Shown here: positions 58,326 through 64,000 of the stretch, piece by piece
How the letters are laid out: every line of letters begins with the position of its first letter
Position numbering within the stretch: position 1 is the first letter of the stretch
Assembly: GCF_016881005.1 (NCBI RefSeq)
Contig: NZ_JACOPV010000003.1
Coordinates: 186,001 to 250,000 of the forward strand
Source: Pseudomonas arcuscaelestis
Lineage (GTDB): Bacteria > Pseudomonadota > Gammaproteobacteria > Pseudomonadales > Pseudomonadaceae
Reading direction: 5' to 3'
Length of the DNA: 64,000 nucleotides
Made by a program: the position numbers and the translations under genes
Notes under the pieces: model-generated
Told to the model about the DNA's origin: nothing
The model's input: only the letters and a program-made list of their open reading frames with translations
The model's database searches: none

Positions 58326-58440
58326 AGCTGGGGTAATTTATGCGCTTCATCGTCTAATTCACTGATCTTCAAGCATTCAGCTGGTGATTTGCGTCGGTTG
58401 GAGCGAACATGTGCCCAGGTTATTTTTTGTTGGAGTCGGT

Positions 58441-60915
58441 GTGTCTGAAGAGCGTCCAAAGCTACCCCTGGAGTTGACTGCGCCTGCGCAAATGCCCTGG
58501 ATCAGGCGCCTGGTGGCGCGCATGCTTGGCCGTGCTTTGAGTCGCTTGCAGGCTCAGCATCGTGACTCATGGTTTCAAGGCCATGCCAGCGGGCAACGGA
58601 CCGGGCATGCTGATGGCCTACGGGAAGGTTACGAGGAAGGGCGGGTCGACGGTTATGAAGCCGGGCGCCAGGTTCTGGTGATTCGCGATAGCCGTGCGCC
58701 GGGGCATGCTGTACCGGGGCAGGACGATTATCTGTTTGACGATTGGCGCCTGCCCCTGACTCCTGAACTAAAAAAGCGTTTCAAGACGGACGTCGCCCTG
58801 CGCCTACCTGCGCATGCCCAGCCAAGTGCAGCGCAATGGAAGATGATCTTCAGCGATACACCGTCCACTTGCGTGATCGCAGGCGCCGGGGCGGGCAAGT
58901 CTACCTCGCTGGTGTTGCGCATCCTGCTGTTGCGCCATTACCTGGGCTATGAGCTGGACGCCATGACCGTGGTGACCTTCACCCGTGAGTCTCGCAAGGA
59001 CTTCATCGCCCGACTGCGTCAGGTATTTGCCTTGTGGCAAATCGATCTTGGCCCGGTCCAGGCCCGCGAGCTGGTGCGCACCTTCCACTCGCGCATCCTG
59101 CCGCTGGTCCGAAGCTTGCCAGGATTCAGCCAGGTGCGGGCGTTCGAGACCCTGGGCAACGAAATGCCAGGAGGCAGTGAAGCCAACGCAGAAAGCAATC
59201 CATTCGACCTGCGTATCAACGACGCCCAGCGCCAGCAACTGAACCTGTGTTATCGCGACCTGCTCAAAGACAACCCGCGCTTTGCCGAACTGATAGCGAG
59301 CATGCGTCGCGAGGCATTGCAGTTGAAGGCACTGGACCGCGATCATCCCGATGTGCAGAAGCGCGTGGCGGTAACGCAATTGTCAGCCAGCCGCGACGAA
59401 GAACTCTGCGATACCCTCGAGGATCTCTGGTTTGCAGCCGGGGCTTGGCCGATCAAGGGTATTGAGCCGTGCCGCGAAACGGTCGAAATCAATGGTAGCC
59501 GCTTCCATTTCCATGGCCACATCGCCGAGTTGGACGCCTGGGTTGTGCTCGGTTTCGACCCCGCTGAAAACCAGCAGTACAAGCGCCCAGGCGCCAAGCT
59601 TCCGGTGTGGGCGGAGTGGGTAATAAAGCGCACCTTGTTTCAAGCTTTCTGCAATAAGCCTGTGATTTGGTTGGAAAACTATGCTGCAGCGAAGCGTCTG
59701 ACATCATCGCTGGCCGGTGATGCCGTGGCCGGTCCGGGCTTTGATTACAAGGTCAAGGGTGAGCTGTCGGCAGCGCCGCTACTTGATGCCTTTGTGGGGG
59801 CTGCGGGTTTTATCGAGAACCTGGGGCTTGAGGTGAGCAAGGCGGTGGCGGCGATGAGCTTTCCGGCAGGTGATACCGATGCCGCGTTCTTTGAAGCCCT
59901 GAGTCTTTACTGGCGGGCGCTGGAGGCGCACCTACTGGGGCAGTCGCCACCGGTCATGAGCTACAACCGCATGTTCGCCTTGTTCGCGGAGAACAACCCG
60001 GAAAATCTACGCTTGCTGCCTGACCCGTTGTTGCGACCACTGGCGCACCTGATGATTGATGAGTTCCAGGATGTTTCTCCGCAGATCGTCTCTTGGCTTC
60101 GAGCGTGTTTGCGCGAGATCCGCCGCCGAGGCCCGGCGCTGCACGTAGGGCGCGTGGCTCAGCATTCCTCGCTGCTGTGTGTGGGTGATGACTGGCAGTC
60201 GATCTATGGCTGGCGTGGTAGTTCGCCCAAGTTCTTCATGGAGTTCAGCAAGGAGTTCGCCTCGCCGAGCAGTACTCGGGTCATGCTTGCCGATAACTAC
60301 CGCAGTCACCAACACATCATCGATGCGGCCGAACATATTGTTAAGTCGGCTCCGGCGATTACCGGTAAAAAGGCCAAGTCTTGTGGCCCTGCTGCTGAGG
60401 AACCGCTGCCGGTGAAAGTGCTGGATCGTGACGAAGGCGCACTGGCTCAAACGTTGATGGAACACTATCGACGTGGTGAGACGGTGATGATGTTGTTTCG
60501 AAAAAGTAGTGATAAGTCATTGATATCAGAGCATATACAACCGCTAATCAATCATGAGGCGGGGTTGCCGAGCGAGCAGCGGCGGTTCCGGCAGTTGACG
60601 TATCACAGTGCCAAGGGCTTGCAGGCGGATGCGGTGTTCATGCTTGGTGATTGCCAGCATTTGACCAGTTCGCCCTACAAGAATCAGGTTTATCGCCAGG
60701 CAGGATTGGGGCGTGCTGGTGATGCGCTGGCGTTCGATAGTGCCCAGAAGGATGAAGTGCTGCGTTTGGCCTATGTCGCCATTACGCGGGCGGCAAAGCA
60801 CTGCTATTGGTATGTGGAAAAACCCTCCGGCGATACAGCCAATTTGCCACGGGCTTCGAGCCAGGTGGATGGGCGCAAGGCGTTTTTCGAGGATGGTCGG
60901 GAAGCGCAGGGCTGA
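58441..60915 (+). CDS. UvrD/Rep-type superfamily 1 helicase with GxxxG repeat N-terminus
   Basis: 824 residues from GTG 58441, preceded by GGAG nine bases away; GTG 58384 or 58411 are alternatives. Residues about 48-77 are eight tandem Gly-x-x-x units. Walker A AGAGAGKST is near 148, motif II DEFQDVSPQ near 540, motif III GDDWQSIYGWRGS near 582, and motif VI YVAITRAAKH near 778. About 390 residues separate motif I from motif II, longer than in UvrD. It resembles helicase-IV-like proteins. It stands alone, and a REP-like hairpin follows. Confidence 0.88.
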   Translation: MSEERPKLPLELTAPAQMPWIRRLVARMLGRALSRLQAQHRDSWFQGHASGQRTGHADGLREGYEEGRVDGYEAGRQVLVIRDSRAPGHAVPGQDDYLFDDWRLPLTPELKKRFKTDVALRLPAHAQPSAAQWKMIFSDTPSTCVIAGAGAGKSTSLVLRILLLRHYLGYELDAMTVVTFTRESRKDFIARLRQVFALWQIDLGPVQARELVRTFHSRILPLVRSLPGFSQVRAFETLGNEMPGGSEANAESNPFDLRINDAQRQQLNLCYRDLLKDNPRFAELIASMRREALQLKALDRDHPDVQKRVAVTQLSASRDEELCDTLEDLWFAAGAWPIKGIEPCRETVEINGSRFHFHGHIAELDAWVVLGFDPAENQQYKRPGAKLPVWAEWVIKRTLFQAFCNKPVIWLENYAAAKRLTSSLAGDAVAGPGFDYKVKGELSAAPLLDAFVGAAGFIENLGLEVSKAVAAMSFPAGDTDAAFFEALSLYWRALEAHLLGQSPPVMSYNRMFALFAENNPENLRLLPDPLLRPLAHLMIDEFQDVSPQIVSWLRACLREIRRRGPALHVGRVAQHSSLLCVGDDWQSIYGWRGSSPKFFMEFSKEFASPSSTRVMLADNYRSHQHIIDAAEHIVKSAPAITGKKAKSCGPAAEEPLPVKVLDRDEGALAQTLMEHYRRGETVMMLFRKSSDKSLISEHIQPLINHEAGLPSEQRRFRQLTYHSAKGLQADAVFMLGDCQHLTSSPYKNQVYRQAGLGRAGDALAFDSAQKDEVLRLAYVAITRAAKHCYWYVEKPSGDTANLPRASSQVDGRKAFFEDGREAQG

Positions 60916-60946
60916 AAGCTATACCGCCCGCTAAGGCTTAAGGCTG

Positions 60947-60989
60947 CAGTACGGTCGATCACGGACTTGCCCCGCGATCGGCTGTACTG
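60947..60989. repeat. REP-like hairpin
   Basis: CAGTAC...GATC on the left pairs imperfectly with GATCG...GTACTG on the right, and the centre reads (minus strand) GATCGCGGGGCAAGTCCG, the usual core of Pseudomonas REP elements. It lies just after the helicase gene. Confidence 0.7.
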
Positions 60990-61014
60990 GCACAAACCTA
61001 CTTAGCCACTGCAA

Positions 61015-61227
61015 TCAGGCTTTCAACGCAGCATCCGGGGTCACCGCGGGCACCGGCTTGCCAATCGCTTTTTCGACGCGCAGCGCCGCTGGCGGGTCAT
61101 CGGCAAAGGGCATCAAGCTGACCTGGTCGTCTACCTCCGGGCTGTGCCCGCGCAGGCAGGCACTGGTAACCCAGTAGAAGAACAGCACTCCCGTCAGGCA
61201 ATAAACCGCATACAGCCACTGATCCAT
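61015..61227 (-). CDS. CcoQ-like small subunit partner of orphan ccoN
   Basis: 70 residues: one N-terminal membrane helix (WLYAVYCLTGVLFFYWVTSA), then a soluble acidic tail. It starts 11 bp after the ccoN stop with GAGGGGC before the ATG. This matches the size and place of the small ccoQ gene that follows orphan ccoN genes in Pseudomonas. Confidence 0.75.
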   Translation of the reverse strand: MDQWLYAVYCLTGVLFFYWVTSACLRGHSPEVDDQVSLMPFADDPPAALRVEKAIGKPVPAVTPDAALKA

Positions 61228-61238
61228 TAGCGTGCCCC

Positions 61239-62666
<1,428 letters not shown>

Positions 62667-63116
62667 GGCTAGTTTCCACAGTTCCTGTAAGGCTCGTCTT
62701 GCCTAGAGGGGGCAAGACATCGGCGCAGACTGTAGGAAGCTGCCGTATTTCAAAACAGACTCAGAAACACGGCAGAAAACCGGATCAGATAAAGATCCCG
62801 TATTTGCTGGGTATAAGCCCTACTGATACGCACCGCATGCGACAAAATATCTCTGTGCTGTAGGAAATGCCCTCTAGCGAAGTGGCTTTATGCCGCATCC
62901 CCAAGTCAGTGGAATTACCTTGACATCACCTTTGGCCCGCCCGCAGAATTTCCACAAACTTTGCGCGCAAAGTATTGGCAAGGATCGCAACGGCCTGTCA
63001 GTGATGTGCGCTTAGACAAGAAGCCAATCCGCCATCGAACGTGTGCGACGGCGCTTACACGCCGAAATAAGCACCGTCGCTGCCGCGGGACACTATAAGA
63101 ACGATGGGAGCAACAG
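62667..63116. promoter_or_regulatory. Divergent region, ccoN / PLP decarboxylase
   Basis: 450 bp without a gene. It holds a hairpin in the ccoN leader (GTCTTGCC 62696-62703 with GGCAAGAC 62711-62718), a TTGACA that could be a -35 element (62920-62925) and a perfect 16-bp palindrome ACTTTGCGCGCAAAGT (62958-62973) upstream of the decarboxylase gene, a good operator candidate. Confidence 0.55.
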
Positions 63117-64000
63117 ATGAAGCTTTCCAAGGAACTCGTCACTCAGGCAAAAGCGACATTCGGGACACCGACGTACCTCTACGATGAAGCGGTGCTACGC
63201 AGCAGCTTCAACGAATTGCGGAACGCATTGCCGGAGTGCGTGGATATCTTCTATGCATTGAAGGTCAACCCGAACCTGTCCTTGGTGAAGTTGATCCGTT
63301 CATACGGTGGCAACACCGAAGTGTGCTCGCTGGCAGAGCTGGAAATTGCGCTCAAGGCGGGTGTGGCGCCGCAGGACATCATTCTGCTCGGCCCTTACAA
63401 AAAACCCGAGGAACATCGCCGGGCTCTGGAAGTAGGGGTGTTCGCCATCGTTGTCGAGTCTGAAAGCGAGCTGCGCAAGCTCTCGACCCTGGCTGGGGAG
63501 CTGGGTTGTGAGGCGCCAGTGGCTATTCGCATCAATCCAAATTTCTCGGCGGCAGGTTCGCCCTGGAAGATGGGCGGGCGGCCCACCCACTTTGGCATCC
63601 AGGAAGACACGGCGGTGGCCAACTTTGGCGACTATGTGGCGATGCCCAATATCAAGATCAAAGGCATTCACGTCTACAACGGCACCAAGATTCTCGACGC
63701 CCAGTCGGTGTATGACAACTCGGCGTACATCCTCGACCTGTTTCGTAGCCTCTCGTTGCGCTATCAGTTGGACATGCGCATGGTCGATGTGGGGGGCGGT
63801 CTGGGGATCAAGTACTACGAAAATGAAACAGAACTCGATGTCGCGCATCTTAAACAGCTGATTGCACCGTTGTTCAATGCCTTCCATCACGAATTTCCGC
63901 GTACCCGGATCATCCTTGAATCGGGCCGTTTCATCGCTGGCAAATGCGGGTCATTGCTGGTCACCGTCGACAATATCAAGGACAACCACGGCAAGGTCTT
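63117..64000 (+). CDS. Type III PLP-dependent decarboxylase (LysA/BtrK-like), 3' end outside window
   Basis: The frame from ATG 63117, with GGGAG six bases upstream, is open to the window end (294 codons). It begins MKLSKELVTQAKATFGTPTY. The PLP Lys is Lys49 in FYALKVNPN, followed by VCSLAELEIALKAG, the KMGGRPTHFGIQ segment and VDVGGGLGIKYY. This is the alanine-racemase-fold group III family that includes DapDC, ornithine/arginine decarboxylases and BtrK, which acts on carrier-protein-bound substrates. The compact N-terminus and the FSAAGSPWKMGGRP loop look closer to BtrK-like enzymes than to housekeeping LysA. A promoter region with a palindrome suggests the first gene of an operon to the right. 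Confidence 0.88.
   Translation, partial: MKLSKELVTQAKATFGTPTYLYDEAVLRSSFNELRNALPECVDIFYALKVNPNLSLVKLIRSYGGNTEVCSLAELEIALKAGVAPQDIILLGPYKKPEEHRRALEVGVFAIVVESESELRKLSTLAGELGCEAPVAIRINPNFSAAGSPWKMGGRPTHFGIQEDTAVANFGDYVAMPNIKIKGIHVYNGTKILDAQSVYDNSAYILDLFRSLSLRYQLDMRMVDVGGGLGIKYYENETELDVAHLKQLIAPLFNAFHHEFPRTRIILESGRFIAGKCGSLLVTVDNIKDNHGKV

Noticed and set aside
62667-62900. ANR/FNR box before ccoN
   Set aside because: No TTGAT-N4-ATCAA or close variant was found; GGATC..GATCC near 62785 has the wrong half-sites.

Overview
This 64 kb window looks like chromosomal DNA of a GC-rich Pseudomonas of the putida/fluorescens type. The evidence is an orphan cbb3 oxidase gene pair (ccoN plus a ccoQ-like gene), a KGG stress protein, a small Pseudomonas-type metallothionein, DUF1652- and DUF6555-like genes, a LuxR/DUF1302/DUF1329 block, a REP-like hairpin and a dispersed Pseudomonas-type intergenic repeat. 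I saw no rRNA, tRNA, CRISPR array, phage module or intact insertion sequence. The assignment is inference from gene content, not from a database search.

Layout. 1-11.5 kb: a P-type cation ATPase whose 5' end is cut by the window edge, a secreted alkylsulfatase, DUF1302 and DUF1329 envelope proteins, a large MalT-like LuxR regulator and a small P-loop kinase. 11.5-17.2 kb: a frameshifted MFS gene, an intact MFS exporter divergent from a TetR gene with clustered operators, an HPP-CBS membrane protein and a LysR regulator. 17.2-22 kb: a dispersed repeat, then a spermidine/putrescine-type ABC transporter operon. 22-24.9 kb: a RibBA-like protein with an apparently degenerate second domain, divergent from DUF1330, followed by an Ldh-family imino-acid reductase candidate. 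25-38.2 kb: a hydroxyproline island. 38.2-44.8 kb: a second repeat copy, a GntR regulator, and a seven-gene operon (DUF1185, alpha/beta hydrolase, aldehyde dehydrogenase, flavin reductase, carboxymuconolactone-decarboxylase-like protein, GntR, NUDIX). 45-58 kb: a methyltransferase, TetR/SDR/isomerase genes, a pirin-YcaC operon, AlkA, a ClpP-like protein and several small stress genes. 58.4-64 kb: a UvrD-like helicase, ccoN and ccoQ-like genes, and a type III PLP decarboxylase running off the right edge.

How the genes fit together. The 25-38 kb island has candidates for every step of trans-4-hydroxy-L-proline degradation: epimerase, three-part FAD/Fe-S D-hydroxyproline dehydrogenase, pyrroline-4-hydroxy-2-carboxylate deaminase and 2-oxoglutarate-semialdehyde dehydrogenase. 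It also has candidates for the 3-hydroxyproline isomers (a Ser/Cys proline-racemase-like dehydratase and an aconitase-X dehydratase), a nearby reductase that could return pyrroline-2-carboxylate to proline, a polar amino-acid ABC transporter and an AraC regulator.

The main new signal is a family of GntR-like palindromes of the form TNGTATACNA. TGGTATACCA lies before the RibBA-like/DUF1330 pair and the DUF1185 operon, with a one-mismatch copy before the ABC operon. TCGTATACGA lies before the hydroxyproline deaminase and transporter operons. A hybrid, TGGTATACGA, lies before a GntR gene. This suggests two related regulons, one of which joins genes at 17.9-23.8 kb with genes at 39.5-44.8 kb into a possible uncharacterised flavin-dependent catabolic pathway whose oxygenase is not in the window.
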